NCBI GenBank assembly: GCA_910587175.1
Contig: CAJULH010000001.1
Span: forward strand, 1 to 64,000
Length of the DNA: 64,000 nucleotides
Source: Candidatus Gastranaerophilales bacterium
GTDB lineage: Bacteria; Cyanobacteriota; Vampirovibrionia; Gastranaerophilales; Gastranaerophilaceae
Direction: 5' to 3'
The translations under genes were made by a program, and so were the position numbers. Numbering within the stretch: position 1 is the stretch's first letter; each line of letters opens with the position of its first letter. This document shows, in pieces, positions 35,539-43,453 of the stretch. The notes beneath the pieces are model-generated. The model saw only the letters and a list, made by a program, of their open reading frames with translations. It was not told where the DNA came from and made no database searches.

Positions 35539-35898
35539 CTAGTTTTCATTCTTACTGTTTTCTTTAAATTCTCTCCACATTCTGCTGAATGTTTCACCCG
35601 CCGCCTGCTGACCGTTTGGATAAACTTCATCACATCTTTTATAGTAACGCTCTATATATTTAACTTCAAAATCCTCCAGATGTTTACCCAGTGCTTTTTT
35701 TAAGAATATTACCCTTAAATACGGAAACTCACCGCGTGCAATTTCGCTCATTTTTTCCACAAAATCACCATGCTCTTTAAAAGATTCGCTTCTAAGCTGC
35801 GCAAACTCAGGATTTTCTTTATAAAAACGCTTTTTGCTTTCTGATATCTTTGCCTTGGTTTCCGCACTGAGCGTGCTTCCTTTCAGTTGGCAATTATA
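35539..35898 (-). pseudogene. NUMOD3-like fragment lacking a normal start
   Basis: The frame is open from just after a TAA (35899-35901) to the stop at 35539, about 119 codons. Its first residues read LKGSTLSAETKAKISESKK, close to the NUMOD3 motif found in GIY-YIG and HNH homing endonucleases. No ATG, GTG or TTG occurs in frame before GTG at 35760, which would begin after the motif. The rest (FPYLRVIFLKKALGKHLEDF, then VKYIERYYKRCDEVYPNGQQ) looks like real coding. It is probably a 5'-truncated gene, or one with an unusual start codon. Confidence 0.55.
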
Positions 35899-35943
35899 TT
35901 AAACCGCGTCAAAAAAAATATTTTCTAAATTTTAAAAAAATAC

Positions 35944-35971
35944 TTGAAATGAAAAATTCCTCATGTATAAT
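35944..35971 (+). promoter_or_regulatory. Promoter of the tRNA-Val transcript
   Basis: TTGAAA (35944-35949), 16 nt, then TATAAT (35966-35971) preceded by TG. The resulting transcript would include a hairpin (36011-36030), a partial tRNA copy (36040-36057) and the tRNA-Val gene. Confidence 0.6.
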
Positions 35972-36039
35972 TAAGTTTATCAAATGCAGGAAGCGATGAG
36001 CAAAACTGCACAAAAGACTGGCGTCTTTTGAATTCAATA

Positions 36040-36057
36040 GGGCATTTAGCTCAGTTG
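36040..36057 (+). repeat. Partial 5' copy of tRNA-Val
   Basis: GGGCATTTAGCTCAGTTG matches the first 18 bases of tRNA-Val (36128-36145) at 17 of 18 positions, covering acceptor 5' strand and half of the D arm. The rest of a tRNA is absent: what follows (CCAGGAGGGGGCAAACCCC) is unrelated. It is a truncated duplicate within the tRNA leader. Confidence 0.75.
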
Positions 36058-36127
36058 CCAGGAGGGGGCAAACCCCTTAAAATTAGAAAAAGCTCCCTGT
36101 GGGCGCGAAAAATTAAATAGTTGGTGC

Positions 36128-36203
36128 GGGCGTTTAGCTCAGTTGGTAGAGCGCCTCCCTTACAAGGAGGATGTCGGGAGTTCGAGCCTCTCAACGCCCA
36201 CCA
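36128..36203 (+). tRNA. tRNA-Val, anticodon TAC
   Basis: Acceptor GGGCGTT/AACGCCC, D stem GCTC/GAGC, anticodon stem CCTCC/GGAGG with loop CTTACAA (positions 34-36 TAC, reading Val GUA) and T arm GGGAG-TTCGAGC-CTCTC. CCA is encoded, unlike the Arg tRNA at 10891-10964. A terminator follows directly. Confidence 0.96.
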
Positions 36204-36208
36204 TTTAT

Positions 36209-36233
36209 AAAGACCCTCCATAGGGTCTTTTTT
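36209..36233 (+). terminator. Terminator after tRNA-Val
   Basis: AAAGACCCT (36209-36217) pairs with AGGGTCTTT (36222-36230), loop CCAT, followed by further T residues to 36233. It ends the tRNA-Val transcript before the riboswitch promoter. Confidence 0.9.
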
Positions 36234-36291
36234 AGTGCGTTTCAAGCCTGCGTATCGGCACGCGTTTTTAATTTCTGCACTTTTTTAAAAC

Positions 36292-36319
36292 TTGAAATTT
36301 ACAAAACGCTTTGTATACT
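36292..36319 (+). promoter_or_regulatory. Promoter of the cobalamin uptake operon
   Basis: TTGAAA (36292-36297), 16 nt, TATACT (36314-36319). It lies about 110 nt upstream of the riboswitch core and after the tRNA-Val terminator, so the leader would be about 210 nt. Confidence 0.5.
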
Positions 36320-36427
36320 TCACTCGTAAGGCTGATGTTTTAAAAAAGCAGATTAGCGGGCATGTAAAGCACTGTTACAAAACCTGCTTATGTTTGCAAA
36401 AGAAAATTTTTCTATGCAATAATAAAT

Positions 36428-36537
36428 GTACTTAAAACCAAGGGAAGTAGGGTGCAAATCCCTCGCTGGGCCGCAACCGTAAAGCCGGAATGCTTGGTTT
36501 TAAGAATTGGTTACCTCGGGCACAGGTGGAATATTTA
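36428..36537 (+). promoter_or_regulatory. Cobalamin (B12) riboswitch
   Basis: The core holds the conserved blocks GGGAAGTAGGGTGCAAATCC and GCTGGGCCGCAACCGTAAAG, typical of cobalamin riboswitches. A perfect 12-bp stem pairs 36431-36442 (CTTAAAACCAAG) with 36493-36504. Just after, ACCT (36513-36516) and AGGT (36524-36527) can form a small hairpin whose 3' arm is the start of the ribosome binding site AGGTGGA, 8 nt before the btuB ATG. That suggests repression at translation initiation when B12 is bound. It sits directly upstream of a complete B12 uptake operon. Confidence 0.9.
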
Positions 36538-38679
36538 ATGAAAAAGATTTATTTTTTAACATTGCCGTTAGCATCGTTGCTGATATTTTTCTGCACACAA
36601 AATGCATTTGCAATTGAAGACATCAAAATTGATGAAAATATATCCCCAAACCAAAAAGAAGAAATGTATGCACCAATATACATAGACCCCGAAACAAACA
36701 CTATTTTTAGCAAAATCAGAAAAAATGCTGTTTACACACTGGATAATTACATCGATTCAGAATTATCAAGCAGTGCAAACATTGATTCCATTTCAAGAAA
36801 AGACATCGAAAGACAAAATTCGCCCTCTGTTGCAAGTCTTTTAAACCAGCTTGGAAGTGTTACTGTGCAAAACTCAAACGGTTCTGATGGAAGCATTACT
36901 TCTATGAGAATAAGAGGAACAGACAGGGTGAGGATGACAATTGACGGTATCAGAACAGACAGACCATCCATGACCATGCCGGGAGTTGAAACACAATTTT
37001 TGCTATCCGATGATATCGAGCTTATTGAAGTCATAAAAGGTCCGCAGGGAAATATCTTAGGCACAAATGCATCGGGCGGTGCTGTAAATATCCAGACAAG
37101 AAGAGGCGAAGGTCCGTTTGGATTTGAAGCGGCATCTGAAATGGGTAAATACGGCACGTTTAAAGAACGCGCAGCAATTATGGGCGGAAACGAAAAGGCT
37201 GATTACTACCTTTCAACAACCTGGTATAAAACAAACGGTGCAATGCGCACAAAAAATATGGGACGCATTTTTAATGACAGCTATGAAAATTTAAGCACAG
37301 TTTTAAATTCAGGCTTGAGGCTTTTGGATAACAAGGCGGAACTTAGAAATGTTTTCAGGTTTTCAAATGCAGAAAAAGGTTTAGGCATAGGTTACAGCAA
37401 CCTTAGTTATAAATATTATAACGACCCTAATAATTATATGAAAAATACGGATGTATCAGATTCGTTATCCTTTAAACATTCTGTAAACGACATTTATAAT
37501 TACGGCATAAGATTTGGTCTGTATCATAATAAAAACAATAACTATACCCTCCCCGATTCTGCTGCTCCTGATGAAAATTCAATCTCAAAGATTGATTCCA
37601 CAAGATTAAATTTTATGACCCAGCATGACATAAAATACAAAGATATTAACACGCTATCTATAGGCTATAACCTTGAAAATGAATACATAGACGGAAATTC
37701 AAGCTCGCTGATGTATGGCTCCTGGAATATGTTTCCGCTGCAAAAGTATAATTCTGGGTATTCAGGCTCTGCTCTTCAGAATGATGTATATGTAAACGAT
37801 GTTGTTAATATTAAAGATACTTTTTATTTAAGAGGCGGTGCAAGACTTGTAAATAACAATGAATATGGTACATATGTTTCCCCAAACGGGTCTGCTGCCT
37901 TAGTATTGCCAACATTCAAACTGAATGGTGCAAAGACAAAATTCAGAAGTTCCTGGGGAAGAAGTGTAAACACCCCGACACTTTATCAAAGATACGGTGG
38001 CTTTAGGGACAGCTGGATGGCATGGAGCGGAAACAAAAATCTGGATGCAGAAAAATTAACAAGCTGGGATTTGGGCATTGAACAAAATTTTATGGATGAA
38101 AAACTGAAATTTGAATTCGGATATTTTAACAGCAAATACAAAGACTACATCTCGGATTATTATGTTATAGACCCGGTAACATACTATACTTCAGGATACT
38201 ATGACAATATAGACTCTGCCAAAATCCAAGGATATGAAGGTAAGATAACATACGAACCCAATGATAAATTTAAAATTCTTGTAAATTATACATACACAGA
38301 TTCAAAAGATAAATCCACAGGGTTTGCCCTGCCTGCTACACCAAAAAACAGAATAAACGGCACACTATATTGGACACCAAATGACAGATTAAGCCTCTAT
38401 GCAGGAATTGAGACCGCCTCTTCAAGAACTTTAAGCTCTGCCTCAAAAGATAAAGTCTCAGGGTATGTAGATGCAAAAATAGGTACCCAGATAAAGCTTT
38501 TCAGCATCAAAGATGTGGATTTTTACGCCAGAGGAAATATTTATAACCTCTTTAATCAAGATATTTGTATGTATAAAAACACTCTTGCAAACGATTATTA
38601 CTACAGCCCAAAAATCCGCTTTAATACAGGGCTTTTCATAGAGTACGCACCGGGTAAAAAGCTTAAAGAGAGAGTATAG
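36538..38679 (+). CDS. btuB: TonB-dependent outer-membrane receptor, BtuB-like
   Basis: A 713-residue receptor for B12. Signal peptide about 1-26 (ASLLIFFCTQNAFA), plug domain about 75-190 (DIERQNSPSVASLLNQLGSV, MRIRGTDRVRMTIDGIRTD, IEVIKGPQGNILGTNASGGA) and a barrel with alternating aromatic strands to the C-terminus GLFIEYAPGKK. ATG at 36538 is chosen over 36490 because the latter lies inside the riboswitch and the signal peptide begins here. The riboswitch and following ABC genes support cobalamin as the substrate. The C-terminal residues after the last barrel strand are unusually charged. Confidence 0.9.
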   Translation: MKKIYFLTLPLASLLIFFCTQNAFAIEDIKIDENISPNQKEEMYAPIYIDPETNTIFSKIRKNAVYTLDNYIDSELSSSANIDSISRKDIERQNSPSVASLLNQLGSVTVQNSNGSDGSITSMRIRGTDRVRMTIDGIRTDRPSMTMPGVETQFLLSDDIELIEVIKGPQGNILGTNASGGAVNIQTRRGEGPFGFEAASEMGKYGTFKERAAIMGGNEKADYYLSTTWYKTNGAMRTKNMGRIFNDSYENLSTVLNSGLRLLDNKAELRNVFRFSNAEKGLGIGYSNLSYKYYNDPNNYMKNTDVSDSLSFKHSVNDIYNYGIRFGLYHNKNNNYTLPDSAAPDENSISKIDSTRLNFMTQHDIKYKDINTLSIGYNLENEYIDGNSSSLMYGSWNMFPLQKYNSGYSGSALQNDVYVNDVVNIKDTFYLRGGARLVNNNEYGTYVSPNGSAALVLPTFKLNGAKTKFRSSWGRSVNTPTLYQRYGGFRDSWMAWSGNKNLDAEKLTSWDLGIEQNFMDEKLKFEFGYFNSKYKDYISDYYVIDPVTYYTSGYYDNIDSAKIQGYEGKITYEPNDKFKILVNYTYTDSKDKSTGFALPATPKNRINGTLYWTPNDRLSLYAGIETASSRTLSSASKDKVSGYVDAKIGTQIKLFSIKDVDFYARGNIYNLFNQDICMYKNTLANDYYYSPKIRFNTGLFIEYAPGKKLKERV

Positions 38680-39660
38680 ATGACAAAAAAGAGAGGGTTG
38701 ATATTTTTAATACTAATTTTTGGATTCATTTTGAGCCTCTTTTTGTCTTTATTTTACGGACTTGATAACTTTTCAGACATATTAAAAGGATTTTTAGATG
38801 GCAGCATAAAGAATTCAAACACAGAAATTATTTTATCCTTAATCAGAATCCCTTCTGTTATAAAAGCAATTGTTGCAGGCTCCTGCCTTGCATTATCCGG
38901 CATGTTTTTACAGACGGTATCCAAAAACCCGCTCGCAGACCCCTATTTAACGGGGCTTTCATCAGGTGCAGGACTTGGCATTGTAATTTCAATCCTCCTT
39001 TTTAACAGTATAAATTATTCACTCTTTGGCTTTTTAGGCGCATTGGTAAGTGCAGCCCTTGTTATATCATTGAGCGGATTTTCAAAATTTTCTGTCACAA
39101 AACTAATTCTTATAGGGCTTTCTTTGAATTTGTTCACAAGTTCCATAATATCTTTTTTAATACTTCTAAACCCCGATAAGGCATATTCTATGACCCTTAT
39201 ATTAACAGGCGGGTTCTCCAGTGCCGACATTTCAAATAGAATGCTTTTTTTAATATTTTGCATTCTGCTTTTATCCTGTGCGTTTTTCATCCCAAAGTTA
39301 AACATTATGAGGCTTGATAACCGGTTAATCTTTAAAAATGAAAAAGCTGCAAATAAATACAGCATAATTTTCATAATTCTATCTGCACTTTTAACATCTT
39401 TAAGCGTATACAGCGCAGGGATTTTAGGCTTTGCAGGAATTATCTGCCCGCTTTTGGTTCGCCTGCTTTTTGGAGGAGATGCAAGAATACTCTTTTTTGG
39501 AAACATTTTAACAGGTTCCACTCTGCTTTTATTTTCAAACTTCCTTGCAAATAATTTAATCTATCCAATGCAGATTCCTTTGGGAATTGTGGTTGCAATA
39601 ACAGGAGCACCTTTCTTTGTGTTCTTTCTTTTAAAGAAAGGAGGCGCGCTTTTAAAATGA
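38680..39660 (+). CDS. btuC: BtuC-like cobalamin ABC transporter permease
   Basis: A 326-residue FecCD-family permease with about ten membrane helices. RIPSVIKAIVAGSCLALSGM then FLQTVSKNPLADPYLTG and the late AGILGFAGIICPLLVRLLFG (the region touching the ATPase) are typical. Starts right after btuB with no gap and overlaps the ATPase by 4 bases. Riboswitch and receptor context make B12 import the likely role; the fold alone would also fit iron-siderophore uptake. Confidence 0.88.
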   Translation: MTKKRGLIFLILIFGFILSLFLSLFYGLDNFSDILKGFLDGSIKNSNTEIILSLIRIPSVIKAIVAGSCLALSGMFLQTVSKNPLADPYLTGLSSGAGLGIVISILLFNSINYSLFGFLGALVSAALVISLSGFSKFSVTKLILIGLSLNLFTSSIISFLILLNPDKAYSMTLILTGGFSSADISNRMLFLIFCILLLSCAFFIPKLNIMRLDNRLIFKNEKAANKYSIIFIILSALLTSLSVYSAGILGFAGIICPLLVRLLFGGDARILFFGNILTGSTLLLFSNFLANNLIYPMQIPLGIVVAITGAPFFVFFLLKKGGALLK

Positions 39661-40376
39661 TAAAAATTGAAAATCTAAACTTCAAATTTGATAATGAAAC
39701 AATCTTTAAAGATGCTGTTATTGAAATATTGAATAACCGCCTGACTGTTATTACCGGAACAAACGGAGCAGGAAAATCAACCCTTTTAAAAATTATTACA
39801 AAAAATATCCGGACAAATTGTAAAATTCAAAATGCATTTAAAAATATTTTCTATCTTCCGCAAAATCCTTATTATCCAAAAGATATCACAACTTTTGATT
39901 ACCTTTCATCCGTATTTTACAAAAATAACTGGAAATGGTTTTTAGATAAGGATGAAAAAGAAAAAATAGACAATGTACTGAAAAAAGTAGAGCTCTATGA
40001 AAAAAAGAACCTGGATATTGAAAATTTAAGTGCAGGAGAAATACAAAAGGCAAATATTGCGCTCGGGCTTTTATCCGGTGCAGATTTATTTTTATTGGAT
40101 GAACCGGCATCAAATATGGATTTAATAAATGAACTAAAGATTCTTACAATGCTAAAAAACCTTACCAAAGATGGCATCACAAGCGTTTTAATTATGCATA
40201 ATTTAAACATTGCAGCAAATTTCGGAGATAATTTTATAGGAATTAAAAAGGGAGAAAAGATAATTCAGACAAATAAAGATGAATTTTTCAAAAAGGATGT
40301 TTTAAAAGAAATTTACGGCATTGATTTTGAAATTGTAAATTCAGGCGGGAAAATATATGTTCAGGTTCTTGGCTAA
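39657..40376 (+). CDS. btuD: BtuD-like ABC transporter ATPase
   Basis: A 239-residue ATPase. GTNGAGKSTLLKII (Walker A, near 35-48), YLPQNPYYPKDITTFDYL (Q-loop), ENLSAGEIQKANIALGLL (signature, LSAGE form) and LFLLDEPASNMDL (Walker B) are all present, and a switch His in IMHNLNIAA. It couples ATP use to the BtuC-like permease. It overlaps btuC at its start by 4 bases and the binding protein at its end by 20. Confidence 0.9.
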   Translation: MIKIENLNFKFDNETIFKDAVIEILNNRLTVITGTNGAGKSTLLKIITKNIRTNCKIQNAFKNIFYLPQNPYYPKDITTFDYLSSVFYKNNWKWFLDKDEKEKIDNVLKKVELYEKKNLDIENLSAGEIQKANIALGLLSGADLFLLDEPASNMDLINELKILTMLKNLTKDGITSVLIMHNLNIAANFGDNFIGIKKGEKIIQTNKDEFFKKDVLKEIYGIDFEIVNSGGKIYVQVLG

Positions 40377-41175
40377 AATATTTATTCTCCTTCTTTTTGT
40401 CTTTGAAACGATTTGTCCTTCGTATTCAAAATGCGACAATGAATGTCAAAAGACACAAAATAAAACATTTGTAAGCATTTCTCCGGCAATGACGGAAATT
40501 ATGTATGCAATAGGTGCCAAAAATTCCCTTACGGCTGTTTCAAATTATTGTACATACCCTGAAGATGCAAAGAAAAAGGAAAAAATCGGAAGTAATTATT
40601 CAATAAATTATGAAAAAATAATAAAGCTTAAACCCGACTACCTGCTGGCACTTGATATTTCAGAAGGTTTAGTGAGCAAAGTCAGGCGTTTTGGAATAAC
40701 ACCGCTGTGCTTTAAATATCCAAACATAGAAAGTATCTATCAAAATATTCTTGAGGTTGGAAAATTAACCGGAAAGATAAAAGAATCAAGGGAAGTTGTT
40801 GAATTTTCAAAGCAAAAAATTACTGCTGCAAATATACGGAATAAGAAAAATGCAGGGAAAAAGATTTTATATCTTGTACAGGTGCAGCCTATGATTGCTA
40901 TCGGGAATAAAAGCTTTATAACAGATATTATTGAAAAATCAGGAAACTATTCCGTAACTTCAGGTTTAAGCTCATTTTATCCTGTTATATCTGAAGAATA
41001 TGCAATAAAAACAAAACCGGATATTGTTGTCCTTAGTTTCTTTTCGGATGATTCGGAAGTAAAAAGATTTTTCCCGAACGCAAAGATTATAAAAATGACA
41101 AAAGAACAAAATGACATTATAAACCGCCCGGGACCAAGGGTTTATAAAAGCGTTGAATTTTTCTCCAGCCTTTAA
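40357..41175 (+). CDS. btuF: BtuF-like periplasmic cobalamin-binding protein
   Basis: A 272-residue solute-binding protein of the class III (helical-backbone) fold. The first ~24 residues are a signal or lipoprotein-like sequence (IFILLLFVFETICPSYSKC). FVSISPAMTEIMYAIGAKNS and LTAVSNYCTYPEDAKKKEKI, and IIKLKPDYLLALD, match BtuF/FhuD proteins. The Cys near 26 could be lipidated. It overlaps btuD by 20 bases and closes the operon of receptor, permease, ATPase and binding protein. Confidence 0.85.
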   Translation: MFRFLAKIFILLLFVFETICPSYSKCDNECQKTQNKTFVSISPAMTEIMYAIGAKNSLTAVSNYCTYPEDAKKKEKIGSNYSINYEKIIKLKPDYLLALDISEGLVSKVRRFGITPLCFKYPNIESIYQNILEVGKLTGKIKESREVVEFSKQKITAANIRNKKNAGKKILYLVQVQPMIAIGNKSFITDIIEKSGNYSVTSGLSSFYPVISEEYAIKTKPDIVVLSFFSDDSEVKRFFPNAKIIKMTKEQNDIINRPGPRVYKSVEFFSSL

Positions 41176-41242
41176 AATATGGACAATGTTATTATAATAA
41201 AGATATAGAAATATATTTTAAAACACCTTTGGAGTCGGCAAC

Positions 41243-41902
41243 TTGAAAAGCGAAAAAGAAATTCAAAATATGTTTGATAAAATTGCGCCCGGATATGATT
41301 TTTTGAATAACATCATCTCTTTTTGCACCCATATTTTTATAAAAAAAGCTGCAGTAAAAGCTTTAAGGATAGAAAAAAGTACCAAAGTATTAGATTTGTG
41401 CTCAGGAAGCGGAGACCTGGGAAGGCTGATAAAAAATACTGTCCCCGGGGTTGAAATTTTCGGGGTGGATTATTCAACAGAAATGCTCAATATAGCAAAG
41501 AAGAAAAATCCGGATATTAAATATTTCAATATGAATGCAACGGCGCTTGATTTTGCAGACAGTTCTTTTGATTATGTTGTTATGGGTTTCGGGCTAAGAA
41601 ATATCCCAAACAGGAATGCTACCATTGCTGAGATATATAGAATTCTGAAACCGGACGGGAAATTTCTACACCTTGATTTTGGACAAAAAACAATTTTTTC
41701 AAAGATTTTTGATAAGATTGTAATTTTTGCAGCAGGGTTTTTGTCAGGTGAAAAAGATGCATATACCTATTTAATAAATTCAAAAAACAGCTTTCCAAAC
41801 CCTGAAAAATTGGTTGAAATATTTGAGGAGCAGGGTTTTTCTTGCGAAAAAATCAGATATTTTTTATTCAAAATAATTTCTTTTCAAATTCTTAAAAAAT
41901 AA
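41243..41902 (+). CDS. ubiE: Demethylmenaquinone/ubiquinone methyltransferase UbiE/MenG-like
   Basis: A 219-residue class I methyltransferase. VLDLCSGSGDLGRLI binds SAM; the N-terminal MFDKIAPGYDFLNNIISF and FDYVVMGFGLRNIPNRNATI are UbiE/MenG hallmarks. In an anaerobe it would methylate demethylmenaquinone; the ring substrate is not decided by sequence. TTG start with GGAG 8 nt upstream. It follows btuF by 67 nt and may be transcribed with it or separately. Confidence 0.9.
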   Translation: MKSEKEIQNMFDKIAPGYDFLNNIISFCTHIFIKKAAVKALRIEKSTKVLDLCSGSGDLGRLIKNTVPGVEIFGVDYSTEMLNIAKKKNPDIKYFNMNATALDFADSSFDYVVMGFGLRNIPNRNATIAEIYRILKPDGKFLHLDFGQKTIFSKIFDKIVIFAAGFLSGEKDAYTYLINSKNSFPNPEKLVEIFEEQGFSCEKIRYFLFKIISFQILKK

Positions 41903-41947
41903 CCTGTTCTTGAAAAATATGGTACCCTTATAGAAAAGGGGCAAGAT

Positions 41948-43384
41948 ATGGTTACATTTTTAATTGGTATAGGAATTTTAATCTTAGGATACATTTTCTA
42001 TTCAAAATATGTTGAAAAGCAATTTGCCCCGGATGATAGAAAAACTCCTGCATATACAAGCTATGACGGACTTGATTATGTTCCCTTGCCTTTGCATAAA
42101 AATTTATTAATACATCTTTTGAATATTGCAGGCTTGGGACCAATTTTAGGAGTAATTCAGGGAATTTTATTTGGTCCGGTTGCTTTTATATTGATTCCCT
42201 TGGGTTGTATTTTTATGGGCGGTGTGCATGATTATTTTTGCGGAATGATTTCAATGCGCGAAAATGGTGCACAGATAACAGAGCTTATAAAAAAATACCT
42301 CGGCAGACGTTTTTTTCAGATATTCATTGTAATTGTAACGATTATGCTGATTTTGTTATCTGTTGTGTTTATTTATACAGCCGGCGATGTTATAGCAGAG
42401 AGATTTTTTAATCAGACGAATTTTTCCATCAATAACCCTGTAATACTTAGCATATACGCAGTAATTGCACTTTATTACATCCTGGCTGCAATGTTTCCGA
42501 TTGATAAAATTATAGGCAGATTTTACCCGCTATTTACACTGATGCTCATTTTTGGAACACTTTTTATAGTATTTGGATTTATTACAAACGGTATCACACT
42601 TTTTGAATTAGATTTCCGCCATTTAAATATGCATCCTAAAGGGCTTCATATTTTGCCAATATTTTTTATGACAGTTAGCTGTGGGCTTTTATCAGGATTT
42701 CACTCCACCCAGTCTACCATTATTTCAAGAACTGTAAAAAGCGAATTTGAAGGAAAGAAAATTTTCTACGGTATGATGTGCGCAGAAAGCCTTATAGCTA
42801 TGATTTGGGCAGCCGCGGCAATGCATGTTTACGCAAACAAACTTGTACCTGATGCGCTTATAGGAAGTGCAAATGTTATAAACATTATTGCAGATACTTT
42901 CGTTCTTCCATACCTTGCTTTTGTAGTTACTTTGGCAGTTGTTATTTTGCCAATAACATCCGGAGATACTGCACTTCGCGCGCTTCGTCTTGCACTTGCA
43001 GACATTTTCAAATTAAAACAAAGCACTGTAAAAAACCGTTTTAAAATAATGATACCGATTGTTTTAGCTCTTGTTTTAATCCTATACTGGGCAAAATGTA
43101 ACAGTGACAGTTTCTCCCTGATATGGCGCTATTTCACCTTTGCAAACCAGCTCATTGCAATACCGACATTTTTATATGCAACAATATTTCTTTATAAAAA
43201 CGGTAAAAATTACCTGATTACACTTCTGCCTGGGCTTTTTTATATCTTTATAACTTCATCATTTATTTTGAACGCAAAAATAGGATTCAACCTGCCGTAC
43301 GGCGTTTCGGAAATTTTAGGAATAATTGTTGCTGCTTTAAGCCTATATCTGGTAAAGAAAAACTGGCTTAAAAAAGTTAATTGA
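41948..43384 (+). CDS. cstA: CstA-family carbon starvation membrane protein
   Basis: A 478-residue multi-pass membrane protein. Family motifs are APDDRKTPAYTSYDGLDYVP near the N-terminus, GPILGVIQGILFGPVAFILIP, GGVHDYFCGMISMRENGAQI and TQSTIISRTVKSEF. CstA proteins import peptides or pyruvate; the specific substrate is unknown here. AGGGG lies 7 nt before the ATG. Shorter than E. coli CstA (about 700), matching the short version of the family. Confidence 0.88.
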   Translation: MVTFLIGIGILILGYIFYSKYVEKQFAPDDRKTPAYTSYDGLDYVPLPLHKNLLIHLLNIAGLGPILGVIQGILFGPVAFILIPLGCIFMGGVHDYFCGMISMRENGAQITELIKKYLGRRFFQIFIVIVTIMLILLSVVFIYTAGDVIAERFFNQTNFSINNPVILSIYAVIALYYILAAMFPIDKIIGRFYPLFTLMLIFGTLFIVFGFITNGITLFELDFRHLNMHPKGLHILPIFFMTVSCGLLSGFHSTQSTIISRTVKSEFEGKKIFYGMMCAESLIAMIWAAAAMHVYANKLVPDALIGSANVINIIADTFVLPYLAFVVTLAVVILPITSGDTALRALRLALADIFKLKQSTVKNRFKIMIPIVLALVLILYWAKCNSDSFSLIWRYFTFANQLIAIPTFLYATIFLYKNGKNYLITLLPGLFYIFITSSFILNAKIGFNLPYGVSEILGIIVAALSLYLVKKNWLKKVN

Positions 43385-43391
43385 TGATAAA

Positions 43392-43427
43392 TGCAAAAAT
43401 CCTGCCAGGATAAATCAAGGCAGGATT
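43392..43427 (-). terminator. Terminator between cstA and ddh
   Basis: AATCCTGCC (43398-43406) and GGCAGGATT (43419-43427) make a 9-bp stem; on the minus strand it is followed by five T residues. It fits as the ddh terminator and lies between convergent genes. Confidence 0.8.
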
Positions 43428-43453
43428 AATTAATATAAACACTGTATTTAATC

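Noticed and set aside
36051..36245. Minus-strand ORF containing GSNSRHPPCKGGALPTELNA
   Set aside because: It is the antisense translation of tRNA-Val plus the partial copy; this peptide pattern is a known tRNA artefact, not a gene.
36490..36537. Upstream ATG extending btuB by 16 codons
   Set aside because: This ATG lies inside the cobalamin riboswitch core; the signal peptide and ribosome site place the start at 36538.
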